From: Rhabditoides inermis
Taxonomy: Eukaryota > Nematoda > Chromadorea > Rhabditida > Rhabditidae
Length of the DNA: 64,000 bases
Reading direction: 5' to 3'
Assembly: GCA_963966185.1 (NCBI GenBank)
Contig: CAWZYM010000409.1
Location: 616,001-680,000 of the forward strand
Of this stretch, positions 1 to 16,348 are shown piece after piece. Under the pieces are notes generated by a model that was not told the origin of the DNA, ran no database searches, and saw only the letters and a list, made by a program, of their open reading frames with translations. How positions within the stretch are numbered: the first letter of the stretch is position 1; each line of letters begins with the position of its first letter. A program made the translations under genes and the position numbers.

Positions 1-59
1 CTCTTGATTTTATAATAAAAGACCAGTGATAACTATAAATTATATTTGTATCTCTAATA

Positions 60-1995
<1,936 letters not shown>

Positions 1996-2016
1996 CTAGC
2001 GCGCGTAGCGCGCTAG
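1996..2016 (+). mobile_element. Helitron-like 3' terminus (hairpin ending in CTAG)
   Basis: CTAGCGCGC-GTA-GCGCGCTAG forms a perfect 9-bp stem with a 3-base loop and ends in CTAG, followed at 2017 by TC, the usual Helitron 5' dinucleotide, then GTCCGTCCGTCC at about 2058. Helitrons typically end in a GC-rich hairpin close to CTRR. A mirror copy lies at 2405-2425. That it is a real transposon end is inferred from these motifs and the repeated CTAG|TC junctions elsewhere. Confidence 0.65.
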
Positions 2017-2182
2017 TCGCAGCGCCGCTGCGCCGCTCTGGCTAAATGTCCTATGGTGTCCGTCCGTCCGTCTCTCCACAAGGCCCACCGACGTATGGAT
2101 TGCTACAAATTTGACATCTTCTTGAAGCCCTCGATCTGGAGATGCGGTATAAAATAGAGGTTTTTGATAACTCTCCTCTCCG

Positions 2183-2238
2183 ACAATCCGGCGAAATCGC
2201 CGGATTGTCTAACCGTCACGTTTTGCCTTATAAGTCCG
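2183..2238. repeat. Unpaired centre of the large palindrome, with its own hairpin
   Basis: The 56-bp spacer between the arms itself contains a perfect 12-bp stem (ACAATCCGGCGA / TCGCCGGATTGT, 2183-2208) with a 2-base loop. The arms resume at 2239 with the complement of GATAACTCTCCTCTCCG. Confidence 0.9.
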
Positions 2239-5070
<2,832 letters not shown>

Positions 5071-5108
<38 letters not shown>

Positions 5109-5235
5109 GAAAGAGAGAACGAGAGCGAGAGAGAGAAAGACGAAAGAGAGAGAGATAGAGAGAGAGGAAAAGAGGGAGAGAGGGAGAGAATTAAAGAAAG
5201 AAAGAGAGAGAGAGAGACGAAAAAGAGAAAGATGA
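5071..5235 (+). repeat. (GA)n-rich tract
   Basis: Imperfect GAGA repeats flank the right arm. The window starts with CTCTTG, the complement of the sequence here, so a matching (CT)n tract probably lies just outside the left edge. Confidence 0.85.
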
Positions 5236-5440
5236 GAAAAGGAATTGGATGAAAAAAGGAGGTTACATAGTATTTCGCCTCGCCTCACTTCCCTGGTTGA
5301 ATATAGAATGACGTGAGTGCATATAGTAATGTTTTATTGTATGTGCTCAGAAAATAAAATTTGCACAGTTTGTTGGAGTGTGGTGAGCTGTTCGGTAGTG
5401 CGTGGTGATGTTCTCGCTCATTTGCACAATTGACTGTCTT
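5236..5440. other. AT-rich spacer, nothing recognised
   Basis: About 200 bp with no open frame of note, no repeat match elsewhere in the window and no RNA-like structure that I could see. Confidence 0.5.
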
Positions 5441-6272
5441 TTTCTCGAAAGATCAGAGAGTCGGATGAATGGCATATCAGTATCAGTGATCAAAATATTA
5501 TTACTTTTATATTACTGATCTACTGATAACTGATAGGATTTTTTTTACTGCGGAGGCGCGCGAAGCGTGACGAAGCGCCATCTATGTGTATACGAGAAAG
5601 TGAAAGACCAGAGAGTCAGAGAAAATGCATATCAGTATCAGTGATCAATATATTCTTATTTTTATATTACTGATCTACTGATAACTGATAGGCTTTTTTT
5701 ACCGAGGAGGCGCGAGGAGCGTGACGGAGCGCCCTCTAAGTGCATACAAGAGAGTAAAAGATAATAGAGTAGGAGAGAATGCATATCAGTATCAGTGATT
5801 AATATATTATTATAATTCATGATCTACTGATCGACTTTGACCGCGGAGGGTCTCGGAGCGCTTTCTATGTGCATACAAGAAAGTGAAAGATCAGAGAGTA
5901 GGAGACAATGCATATCAGTAGCAGTGATCAATATATTCCTATTATTACTGATCTACTGATAGGCTTTGACCGCGAAGGCGTGCCGGAGCGCCTTCTATGA
6001 GTATAGTAAATATATTATTTGTACAAAAGCAGTAACTATCAACCAGATACTGATAGACTGTGACACTTTTCTAAATAAATAAAATTACTGAAAATTAAAA
6101 AAATAAGACAATGAATAAAGATCAGTCATCTACTGGAAGACTAACAACAGCACTTCTAGCACAGCTCCTATTAGCACTTCCAGAGCACATATCAAGTCAA
6201 TCTATATATCAATCGATAGATAATTTTCTCCTCTATTTTATACCTATATTTCTAGCGCGCAAAGCGCGCTAG
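5441..6272 (+). mobile_element. Diverged copy of the satellite-bearing element, with Helitron-like 3' end
   Basis: Four decayed monomers (near 5450, 5620, 5760 and 5890, with GATCAGAGAGT, ATATCAGTATCAGTGATC and GCGGAGGCG blocks) are followed by the same AT-rich tail as 1740-1995. It closes with CTAGCGCGC-AAA-GCGCGCTAG at 6252-6272. The copy is single-orientation, so it shows what one arm of the palindrome looked like before inverted duplication. Confidence 0.75.
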
Positions 6273-7592
6273 TTGCTGCCCCGGCGGGGCTATATAAAAT
6301 TTGCTATGGTCGTTGTGTGTTTGTCTGTCCGGGCACATAACTCAAGCGACACTGCACATTCACGGCTCATACTCTAAACTCAACATTCTTCTTGTGACAG
6401 CATGCGATCGTTTCATTTTCACAATCACAGCTCTACTTACCGTATGACTTTACTAACAACTTGACATAGCCTGAAAAACTTTTCACCCATATGCTCAGTC
6501 CATGTTTCAAGATGTGAATCTCATACTGTAAACTTAGACTTAGCACACTACATTGACTTGACACACGTCACTGGGACTCATTCCGATAACTCCCTATATG
6601 GGTTTATATAGAATTTCCAAAATTTCAGAAGGACATAACTCAATACTGGAGAAACTTTTCACACTCAAACTACAAACCTAAGATCAACTAATCACTTCTA
6701 ACATATACACATTAGCATAGGTTCCTATATCATTTCCTTAAATGGGTTCACTAACAACTCGGTTCACTTCTATGTAAACCTACCTTCAAACTTCATATTT
6801 TGTCATAAAACTTGCACAGTAACATGAAACATGCATGTTATTTGCAGTTTTACAGTTTCATTTCAAAAAACCAGTTCAAAAAAGTTTTACAGCAATTTTC
6901 ATTTTCTGACAGGATCAATCACGTAAGATGCAAAACGCAAAAACCTTGAATATCTTTGTTTGTTTTGAAGACTAAAATTTCAAACTTCAGCTGATGAAAG
7001 AAGACATTTGGCCGTTCACACCATTTCAATTTCAAATGAAATACTCATTCCGTTTTCAAAATATGAATATTCAAATTTTCGTAGAAATTTTACATTTTTG
7101 ATCATAACTTCTTTCGTTTTCAATAGTAATTTTTCAAATTTTCACGGTGAATCACTCTCTATGACACAATCAACACAAACACGTATGCTCAACTCTATTA
7201 CTGAAAATAAAAATCATATTTCATGATTCACTAGATCAACTACAATCCCTTACTATCTGAGAGTTGAGACCTGGATTTTGCACAGTAATTCATAACTCAA
7301 AAACTTATATTTACTGACAAAGATTCAGATTTTTCGCTTCACTGTGGAAGGATTTCACTTTTTCAAAAAACCTTCATTTTCAACAAAATGTGGCTCATTT
7401 TTTCAGTTGAGCATATTGACCGCTGACAGGATCAATCAGGCAAGATGCAAAACGTAAAATACAGTAGATCTAAGTTTCAACTTCTTAGAAAAACTATTTT
7501 TTATTCTCTCATTCCTTTCACCAATGACACCTTAGGTCCTGAGTACCTGCCAGGTACCGTCTCACCTGTCGCCTCTCATCTGTCACTTGGAA

Positions 7593-8858
7593 TAGTTTAT
7601 TACCGTGTTGAGTACTTAACATGTGCATCATAGGAAACATTACAGTGCTTACGGTAGGATAGTAAAATAGGAAAAAGAAGAAGAAACATTCAAAGAGTAG
7701 ACAATAAGCAAACTACAAATGTCGAATTTTAGACATGGGATGCAAATGGGGATTGTCTACTAAGTGGGATTTCACGTTACTGGTTTTCGCAGATTCAAAA
7801 ATATCAGATGGAAGTGAGTTCCAAACTCCATAAACTCTCTGAAAGAACGCGCTGCTCCGCAAAAACGAGTCATATGATGGCAAAAGGCGATATTTGTGAG
7901 ATGTGCGCGACCGAGTTGGGACTAATGTAAAAAGACCAGAATAATTAAGAGAGGTGGTTTTAGTAATAACCTTGTGAATGTACACTACGTCACTTATAAA
8001 GCGGCGTTGTTCAAGAGTTTGAAGGCCAAGAAGCTGGAGGCGTTGGGGATAGGTGAGCGAGAACAAGCCAGCGCGACCACATATTCGGCGCGTATAGTAT
8101 CGCTGCACTGACTCGATCAAATTCACTGATCCCACATCCTGAGGGTTCCACAATTCAGTACAATACTCTAGCTTGCAGCGGAAATACGTTGTATAAGCGG
8201 TGACAAGAACCTTCAAGTCTCTTGTACGATACACTCTCAAAAAATCATTTATGGCATTTAGGGTGCCTTTAACAATGTTTGCAAAATGGTCTTCAAAAAT
8301 CAAGGACCCACACATAGTCACACCAAGGTCCCTTACAGAGTTAGCAGGTGCGAGCGTAGTGCCATGTGCTGTATACTCATGTTTGGGATTTCGGCGGCCT
8401 ATGTGCAGTATCTGCGTTTTCTCAGTGGAGATCTGCAGACCCCATTCTAAAGCCCACTTTGCGACAGCGTCGATTGCTTTTTGAAACATAATTTTAGCCA
8501 AATTATCACTCGGATCAAAAGCGAAGTATATTTTCAAATCGTCTGCGTATAGAGCACACTCGACATAATCAGGCAGGCTATCAACAATATTATTGATAAA
8601 GATATTGAAGAGTATGGGTCCAAGACACGACCCCTGCGGCACACCACAGTTGACGAGTCGAGGAGACGAGAGCTCATCTCCAACCATAACTTGTTGGCAA
8701 CGGTCAGAAAGGAAGGCTCGAATCCACCCGAGAACGTTTCCACGAATGCCCAGCGAATGCAACTTTTTGAATAGTAGTTTATGATTGATTGTGTCGAAAG
8801 CTTTTTTAAAGTCGAAATAAATACAATCAATAACAAGGCCGTTGGAAATATGTTTCAG
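7593..8858 (-). pseudogene. Truncated non-LTR retrotransposon, reverse transcriptase fragment
   Basis: Reading on the minus strand from about 8846 to the stop at 7713, the frame has RT motif A (YFDFKKAFDTINHK), GVPQGS, the catalytic YADD box (ALYADDLKIYF), and a C-terminal part with LEYCTELWNP and VQRYYTRRI as in CR1/jockey-like elements. The N-terminal endonuclease and the first RT motifs are missing, so it is a 5'-truncated copy. The rest of the frame is open. It lies inside Helitron-like copy A; the uninterrupted host sequence is seen at about 41570. Flanking GAATA on both sides is a possible target-site duplication. Superfamily is a best guess. Confidence 0.85.
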
Positions 8859-9360
8859 AATAAATTAGCATAAACTTCAAATTTCACTTTACGACCCTGT
8901 AACTCTCGTCTAGATGAGAGTTGACACCTGGATTTTTCTATTTAATTATCACTAACGTAGTACCTTTATTCATGAATTATTTCAGATTTTTTCATTTATG
9001 TTTCAATTTTTTTTAATTTTCTAATTTTCGTCTTTTTTAAATAGTGAAAAATGTTCTAAAATTAATATCGCGTTTGTTTTTCAAGATCCATTACTGGTAC
9101 AAGTAACAAATAAATAATTACAATAATTAGGTAAACAATTTTGGTAAACTAGTAAACAAAGTTATAAACAACTCTAAAACTAGAGAGTTTGATATCTAAA
9201 GTGTACTAGACTTGATGGATAGTTCATATCAGGTATTTACAAGTCAGGTAAACAAGTAAACAAAAACGTAAACAACTCCTAAACTTGAGATTTCGATGTC
9301 TAACGTGTACTAGAGCCATAGTAGAATTCAGATTTGAAGTTTTGATGATTTAACGCAAAG

Positions 9361-9464
9361 AGGCGAGCGCGCTGAAGGCGCGCGAGCCTCGGAGCGCAGT
9401 GCGGCGGCGAAGCCGCCGCCACTAGCGGGCCGGAGGCGAGCGAAGCGAGCCTCCGGCCCGCTAG
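9361..9464 (+). other. Triple-hairpin 3' terminus of Helitron-like copy A
   Basis: Three successive GC-rich hairpins, each with a GAA loop: GCGCGCTGAAGGCGCGC, GGCGGCGAAGCCGCC, and a 16-bp stem ACTAGCGGGCCGGAGG ... CCTCCGGCCCGCTAGT capped by GAGCGAAGCGAG. The last stem contains the terminal CTAG. Confidence 0.8.
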
Positions 9465-11572
9465 TCGCCCCGGCTGGGGCTATATAAAATTTGCTATGGT
9501 GCTTGTATGTTTGTGTTTCACCACTTGTAGCTCAGACACTATTACACCTACACAGCTCATACTCTAAACTTAACATTCTTTTGGTGACCGCATGCAATCG
9601 TTTCATTTTCACACTCACACCTCTACTTACCGTATGACTTTACTAACAACTTGACATAGCCTGAAAAAACTATTTATTCAAATGCTCAGTCCACGTTTCC
9701 ATATGAAGTTCCGAAACTCTAAACTTAGACTTAGCACACTATATTGACTTGACACACGTCTCTAGGACTCATTCCGATAACTCCTTATATGGGTTTATAT
9801 AGAATTTCCAAAATTTCAGAAGGACATAACTCCAGACTGAAGAAACTTTTCACACTCAAACTACAAACTTAAGATCAACTAATCACTCTTAACAGACACA
9901 CATCAGCATAGGTTCCTATCTAGTTTCCTTAAATGGGTTCACTAACAACTCGGTTCACTTCTATGTAAACCTACCTTCAAACTTCATATTTTGTCATGAA
10001 ACTTGAACAGTAACATGAAACATGCATGTTATTTACAGTTTTGAAGTTTCATTTTCGAAAACCAGTTCAAAAAAGTTTTACAGCACTTTTCATTTTCTGA
10101 CAGGATCAATCACGTAAGATGCAAAACGCAAAAACCTTGAATATCTTTGTTTGTTTTGAAGACTAAAATTTCAAACTTCAGCTGATCATAGAAGACACTT
10201 GGCCGTTCACACCATTTCAATTTCAAAGAAAAAACTTATTTCGTTTTCAAAATATAATTATTCAAATTTTCGTGAAAGTTTTACATTTCTGATCGTAACT
10301 TCTTTCGTTTTCAATATTAATTTTTCAAACTTTTATGGTAAATTACTCTCTATTACACAATCAACACAAACACGTATGCTCTATTACTGAAAATAAAAAT
10401 CATATTTCATGATTCACTAGATCAACTACAATCCCTTACTATCTAAGAGTTGAGACCTGGATTTTGCACAGTAATTCATAACTCAAAAACTTATATTTAC
10501 TGACAAAAATTCAGATTTTTCGCTTCACTGTGGAAGGATTTCACTTTTTCAAAAAACCTTGATTTTCAACAAAATGTGGCTCATTTTTGCAGTTGAGCAT
10601 ATTGACCGCTGACAGGATCAATCAGGCAAAATGCAAAACGTAAAATACAGTAGATCTAAGTTTCAACTTCTTAGAAAAACTATTTTTAATTCTCTCATCC
10701 CTTTCACCAATGACACCTTAGGCCCTGAGTACCTGCCAGGTACCGTCTCACCTGTGGCCTCTCACCTGTCACCTAAGATAAATTAGCATAAACTTCAAAT
10801 TTCACTTTACGACCCTGTAACTTTTGTCTAGATGAGAGTTGACACCTGGATTTTTCTATTTAATTATTACTACCGTAAAACCTTTATTCATGAATTATTT
10901 CAGATTTGTATTTAATGTTTGAATATTAATTAATTTTTCAATTTCCGCTTTTTTAATACTCAAAAATGTTATAAAATTTATAACTTTGTTATTTTTTGAG
11001 ATAGAAGGTTCATACTTGGTACAGGTAACAAGTAAATAATTACATTTTTTTAGGTAAACAACTCAGGTCAACAAGTAAACAAAAAAAGTAAACAACTCCA
11101 AATCTCCTGATTTTGATATCTAATCGATATTAAACCTTCAGGAGATTTAAGGTATAGTGTTTACAAGTCATGTAAACAAGTAAACAAAACTGTAAACAAG
11201 TCCGAAACTGTAGATTTTGATATCTAAAGTGTACTAGACTCAATGAAGAGTTTATATCTGATGTTTACATGACAAGTAAACAAGTAAACAAAGTTGTAAA
11301 CAACTCCAAAACTAGAGATTTTGATGTTTGATGTGTACTAGAGCCATAGAAGAGTTCAAATTTAGTGTTTTCAAGTGAAGTAAACAAGTAAACAACTATA
11401 AAACTTGAGATTTCGTACTAGAGCCATAGTAGAGTTCAGATTCGAAGTGTTGATGATTTGACGCGGAGAGGCGAGCGCGCCGAAGGCGCGCGAGCCTCGA
11501 AGCGCAGTGCGGCGGCGAAGCCGCCGCCACTAGCGGGCCGGAGGCGAGCGAAGCGAGCCTCCGGCCCGCTAG
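9465..11572 (+). mobile_element. Non-autonomous Helitron-like copy B (2108 bp)
   Basis: A complete unit from TCGCCCCGGCTGGGGC at 9465 to CTAG at 11569-11572. It carries TATATAAAATTTGCTATGG, the two GACAGGATCAATCA landmarks, a (GTAAACA)-rich 3' third and the triple-hairpin terminus. It abuts copies A and C with no spacer. No protein is supported. Confidence 0.75.
11469..11572 (+). other. Triple-hairpin 3' terminus of copy B
   Basis: Same three GAA-loop hairpins as at 9361-9464, with CGCGCCGAAGGCGCG in the first stem and CTAG at 11569-11572. Confidence 0.8.
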
Positions 11573-13060
11573 TCGCCCCGGCTGGGGCTATATAAAATTT
11601 GCTATGGTGCTTGTATGTTTGTGTTTCACCACTTGTAGCTCAGACACTATTACACCTACACAGCTCATACTCTAAACTTAACATTCTTTTGGTGACCGCA
11701 TGCAATCGTTTCATTTTCACACTCACACCTCTACTTACCGTATGACTTCACTAACAACTTGACATAGCCTGAAAAAACTATTTATTCAAATGCTCAGTCC
11801 ACGTTTCCATATGAAGTTCCGAAACTCTAAACTTAGACTTGGCACACTATATTGACTTGACACACGTCTCTAGGACTCACTCCGATAACTCCTTATATGG
11901 GTTTATATAGAATTTCCAAAATTTCAGAAGGACATAACTCAAGACTGAAGAAACATTTCACACTCAAACTACAAACTTGAGATCAACTAATCACTCTTAA
12001 CAGACACACAATAGCATAGGTTCCTATCTCATTTCCCTAAATGGGTTCACTGACAACTCGGTCCACTTCTATGTAAACCTACCTTCAAACTTCATGTTTT
12101 GTCATGAAACTTGCACAGTACCATGAAACATGCACTTTATTTACAGTTTTACAGTTTCTTTTAGAAAACCCAGTTCAAAAAAGTTTTACACCATTTTTTC
12201 ATTTTCTGACAGGATCAATCACGTAAGATGCAAAACGCAAAAACCTTGAATATCTTTGTTAGTTTTGATGACTAAAATTTCAAACTTCAGCTGATGATAG
12301 AAGACACTTGGCCGTTCACGTCATTTTTATTTCAAATGAAATACTCATTCCGTTTTCAAAATATGAATATTCAAATTTTCGTAGAAATTTTACATTTTTG
12401 ATCATAACTTCTTTCTTTTCCAATATCAATTTTTCGAATTTTAATGGTAAATCACTCTCTATGACACAATCAACACAAACACGTATGCTTAACTCTACTA
12501 CTGGAAATAAAAATCATATTTCATGATTCACTAGATCAACTACAATCCCTTACTATATAAGAGTTGAGACCTGGATTTTACACAGCAATTCATAACTCAA
12601 AAACTAATATTTACTGACAAAGATTTAGATTTTTCGCTTCACTGTAGAAGGATTTCACTTTTTCAAAAAACCTTGAATTTCAACTAAATGTGGCTCATTT
12701 TTGCAGTTGAGCATATTGACCGCTGACAGGATCAATCAGGCAAGATGCAAAACGTGAAATACAGTACAACTATGTTTCAACTTCTTAGAAAAACTATTTT
12801 TAATTCTCTCATTCCTTTCACCAATGACACCTTAGGTCCTGAGTACCTGCCAGGTACCGTCTCACCTGTCGCCTCTCACATGTCACCTGAGATAAATTAG
12901 CATGAATTTCAAATTTCACTTTACGACCCTGTAACTTTCGTCTAGATGAGAGTTTACATCTGGATTTTTCTTTTAAATCATCACTACCGTGATACATGTA
13001 TTCATGAATTAGTTCAGATTTTTAATAAATTTTCAACTTTAATTTTTTTTTCCATTTTTA

Positions 13061-14037
13061 ATAATAATAATAAGTTTATTACCGTGTACATTTGGAGAAA
13101 CAGTTCAATACAGCAAAATGAGCAATGGCATACGGTATGAGAGAGAAAAAAAAAGTGTAAAATGATACAGAAAGCATCGAAAGTTGACTACAGTCTACGA
13201 ATCTTCGAAACTGGCAACAAATGGGGATTACTTTCTAGGAAGGATTTCACAGTTTCATGTTTTGCAGACATTACTATGGAAGGGGGGAGTGAGTTCCAAA
13301 GTCTATAAATCCTGTTGAAAAATGCACTGCTCTTAAGGGCTGTATCAAAACACGGAACCACGCGCCACCCATGAGAAGTGCGAGAACGAGTTGGTACAAA
13401 GTTGAAAAGACCATGATAGTCAAGGTATGTAGAGTTTGTGGTCACTTTATGCATGTATGCCACATCATTCAGAATGCGCCGTTGCTCTAATGTTTGTAAG
13501 CCGAGAAGTTGTAATCGTTGGGGATAGGTGAGTGAGAACAAACCAGCGCGGCGACATATTCGGCGCGTATAGTATCGCTGCACAGATTCTATCGCATTCA
13601 CCGATCCCACATCCTGAGGGTTCCACAGCTCAGTGCAGTACTCCAATTTACATCGGAAATAGGTGGTGTAGGCAACAACCAAGACATGTAAATTTCTCGT
13701 TTGATAAACCCTCAGAAAATCATTGATTGAGTTGAGCGTATTTTGAATGATGAGGTCATAGTGAGAGTCAAATACCAGAGAAGTGCTCATAGTTATGCCC
13801 AAATCCCGGACTGAGTTAGCAGGTGCGAGAGTGGTGCCGCCTGCTGTATACTCAAATCGGGGATTTCGGCGACCAATGTGCAAAATTTGTGTCTTTTCAG
13901 TGGAAATTTGTAATCCCCATTGATGAGACCAATCAGTAATTGTGTCAATGGCACATTGAAACTTGGATTTGGCAGAAAGATCGTCTTTATCAAATGCGAA
14001 AGAAACTTTCAAATCATCTGCATATAACTCACACGAA
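13061..14037 (-). pseudogene. Truncated non-LTR retrotransposon, second RT fragment
   Basis: On the minus strand the frame runs from just before YADD (CELYADDLKVSFAF, about 14030) to a stop at 13188. It is clearly related to the fragment at 7593-8858 (shared GLQISTEKTQILHIGRRNP and LEYCTELWNPQDVGSV). Everything upstream of YADD is missing. Its 3' end, read on the minus strand, is CACGGTAATAAAC followed by (TTA)n, a short 3' tandem tail as found in CR1-like elements. Possible target-site duplication ATTTT. The open frame probably reflects recent insertion rather than function. Confidence 0.85.
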
Positions 14038-14376
14038 ATTTTCGTCTGTTTAATACTGAAAATTGTATTAAATGTATATCGGTTGGTTTTCAAGGTAGAA
14101 GGTTCAAACTTATTACAGATAACAAGAAAACAAGTTCAATTTTTTCGTAAATAACAACAGTAAACAAGTAAATAAACAAGTAAACAAATCCAAATCTTCT
14201 GATTTTGATGTCTAATCGATACTAAATTAATCGGAGAGTTACAAAGTAGTGTTTACCAGTTAGGTAAACAAATAAACAAAATAGTAAACAACTCCAATAC
14301 TTGAGATTTCGATGTCTCATGTGTACTAGACCTATAGGAGAGTTCAGATTTGAAGTTTTGATGAAATGACGCGGAG

Positions 14377-14480
14377 AGGCGAGCGCGCCGAAGGCGCGCG
14401 AGCCTCGGAGCGCAGTGCGGCGGCGAAGCCGCCGCCACTAGCGGGCCGGAGGCGAGCGAAGCGAGCCTCCGGCCCGCTAG
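14377..14480 (+). other. Triple-hairpin 3' terminus of copy C
   Basis: Same arrangement as at 9361-9464, CTAG at 14477-14480, followed by TCGCCCTGGCAGGGC. Confidence 0.8.
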
Positions 14481-16348
14481 TCGCCCTGGCAGGGCTATAT
14501 AAAATTTGCTATGACGGGTGTGGCTACCTTTTTCACAGCATCTAGCTCAGTGACTATTACACCTACACAGCTCATACTCTAAACTTAACATTCTTCTGGT
14601 GACCGCATGCAATCGTTTCATTTTCACGCTCACAGCTCTACTTACCGTATGACTTCACTAACAACTTGACATAGCCTGAAAAACTTTTCACTCATATGCT
14701 CAAGCCATGTTTCAAGATGTGAATCTCATACTGTAAACTTAGACTCAGCACACTATAATGACTTGACACACGTCACTAGGACTCATTCCGATAACTCCTT
14801 TTATGGGTTTATATAGAATTTCCAAAATTTCAGAAGGACATAACTCAAGACTGAAGAGACATGTCACACTCAAACTACAAAATTAATATCAACTAATCAC
14901 TCTTAACAGACACACATTAGAATAGGTTCCTATCTAATTTCCTTAAATGGGTTCACTAACAACTCGGTTCACTTCTATGTAAACCTACCTTCAAACTTCA
15001 TATTTTTTCATGAAACTTGCACAGTAACATGAAACACGCATGTTATTTACAGTTTTACAGTTTCATTTCGAAAAACCAGTTCAAAAAAGTTTTACAGCAA
15101 TTTTCATTTTCTGACAGGATCAATCACGTAAGATGCAAAACGCGAAAACCTTGAATATCTTTGTTTGTTTTGAAGACTAAAATTTCAAACTTCAGCTGAT
15201 GATAGAAGACACTTGGCCGTTCACACCATTTCAATTTCAAATGAAATACTCATTCCGTTTTCAAAATATGAATATTCAAATTTTCGTAGAAATTTTACAT
15301 TTTTGATCTTCTTTCGTTTTCAATATTAATTTTTCAAATTGTTATGGTAAATCACTCTCTATGATACAATCAACACAAACACGTATGCTCAACTCTATTA
15401 CTGAAAATAAAAATCATATTTCATGATTCACTACATCAACTACAATCCCTTACTATCTAAGAGTTGAGACCTGGATTTTGCACAGTAATTCATAACTCAA
15501 AAACTAATATTTACTGACAAAGATTCAGATTTTTCGCTTCACTGTGGAAGGATTTCACTTTTTCAAAAAACCTTGATTTTCAACAAAATGTGGCTCATTT
15601 TTGCAGTTGAGCATATTGACCGCTGACAGGATCAATCAGGCAAGATGCAAAACGTAAAATACAGTACAACTATGTTTCAACTTCTTAGAAAAACTATTTT
15701 TAATTCTCTCATTCCTTTCACCAATGACACCTTATGTCCTGGGTACCTGCCAGGTACCGTCTCACCTGTCGCCTCTCACATGTCACCTGAGATAAATTAG
15801 CAAAAACTCCAAATTTCACTTTACGACCCTGTAACTTTCGTCTAGATGAGAGTTGACACCTGGATTTTTGTATTTAATTATCACTACCGTAATACCTTTA
15901 TTCATGAATTATTTCAGATTTTTTTATTTATGTTTCCATTTTAATTATAATTTTTTTTTCAATTTTCGTTTTTAAAAAAGGTTCTAAAATTAATATCGCG
16001 GTTGGTTTTCAAAATAGAAGGTCCATAATTGGTACAAGTAACAGGTAAAGAATTACAACTTTTAGGTAAACTATTTTGGTAAACTAGTAAACAAAGTTGT
16101 AAACAACTCTAAAACTAGAGAGTTTGATATCTAATGTGTACTAGACTTGATGGAGAGTTCATATCAGATGTTTACAAGTCAGGTAAACAAGTAAACAAAA
16201 ACGTAAACAACTCTGAAAGTTGAGATTTCGATGTCTAACGTGTACTATAGCCATAGTAGAATTCAGATTTGAAGTTTTGATGATTTAACGCGAAGAGGCG
16301 AGCGCGCCGAAGGCGCGCGAGCCTCGAAGCGCAGTGCGGCGGCGAAGC
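14481..16348 (+). mobile_element. Non-autonomous Helitron-like copy D, 3' end cut in the second hairpin
   Basis: Begins TCGCCCTGGCAGGGC and matches copies A-C through the GTAAACA-rich part. At 16348 the terminus breaks off inside the second hairpin: GCGGCGGCGAAGCC runs directly into TATATAAAATTTGC of the next copy. Hairpin 3, CTAG and the next copy's 5' TCGCC are missing. Confidence 0.75.

Larger units (their letters stand above)
6273..9464 (+). mobile_element. Non-autonomous Helitron-like copy A (with RT insertion)
   Basis: Begins just after CTAG with GCCCCGGCGGGGC and TATATAAAATTTGCTATGG, and ends in three GC-rich hairpins and CTAG at 9461-9464. Shared landmarks across the family are GACAGGATCAATCA at about 6909 and 7428 and the pair CTGCCAGGTACC. 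Without the retrotransposon insertion (about 7593-8858) it would be about 1.9 kb. It encodes no supported protein; short frames such as 7008-7226 recur in sister copies only because the DNA does. Confidence 0.7.
11573..14480 (+). mobile_element. Non-autonomous Helitron-like copy C (with RT insertion)
   Basis: Starts TCGCCCCGGCTGGGGC at 11573 and ends CTAG at 14477-14480. It is 2908 bp long because a truncated retrotransposon (about 13061-14037) sits in its 3' half. Confidence 0.75.
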
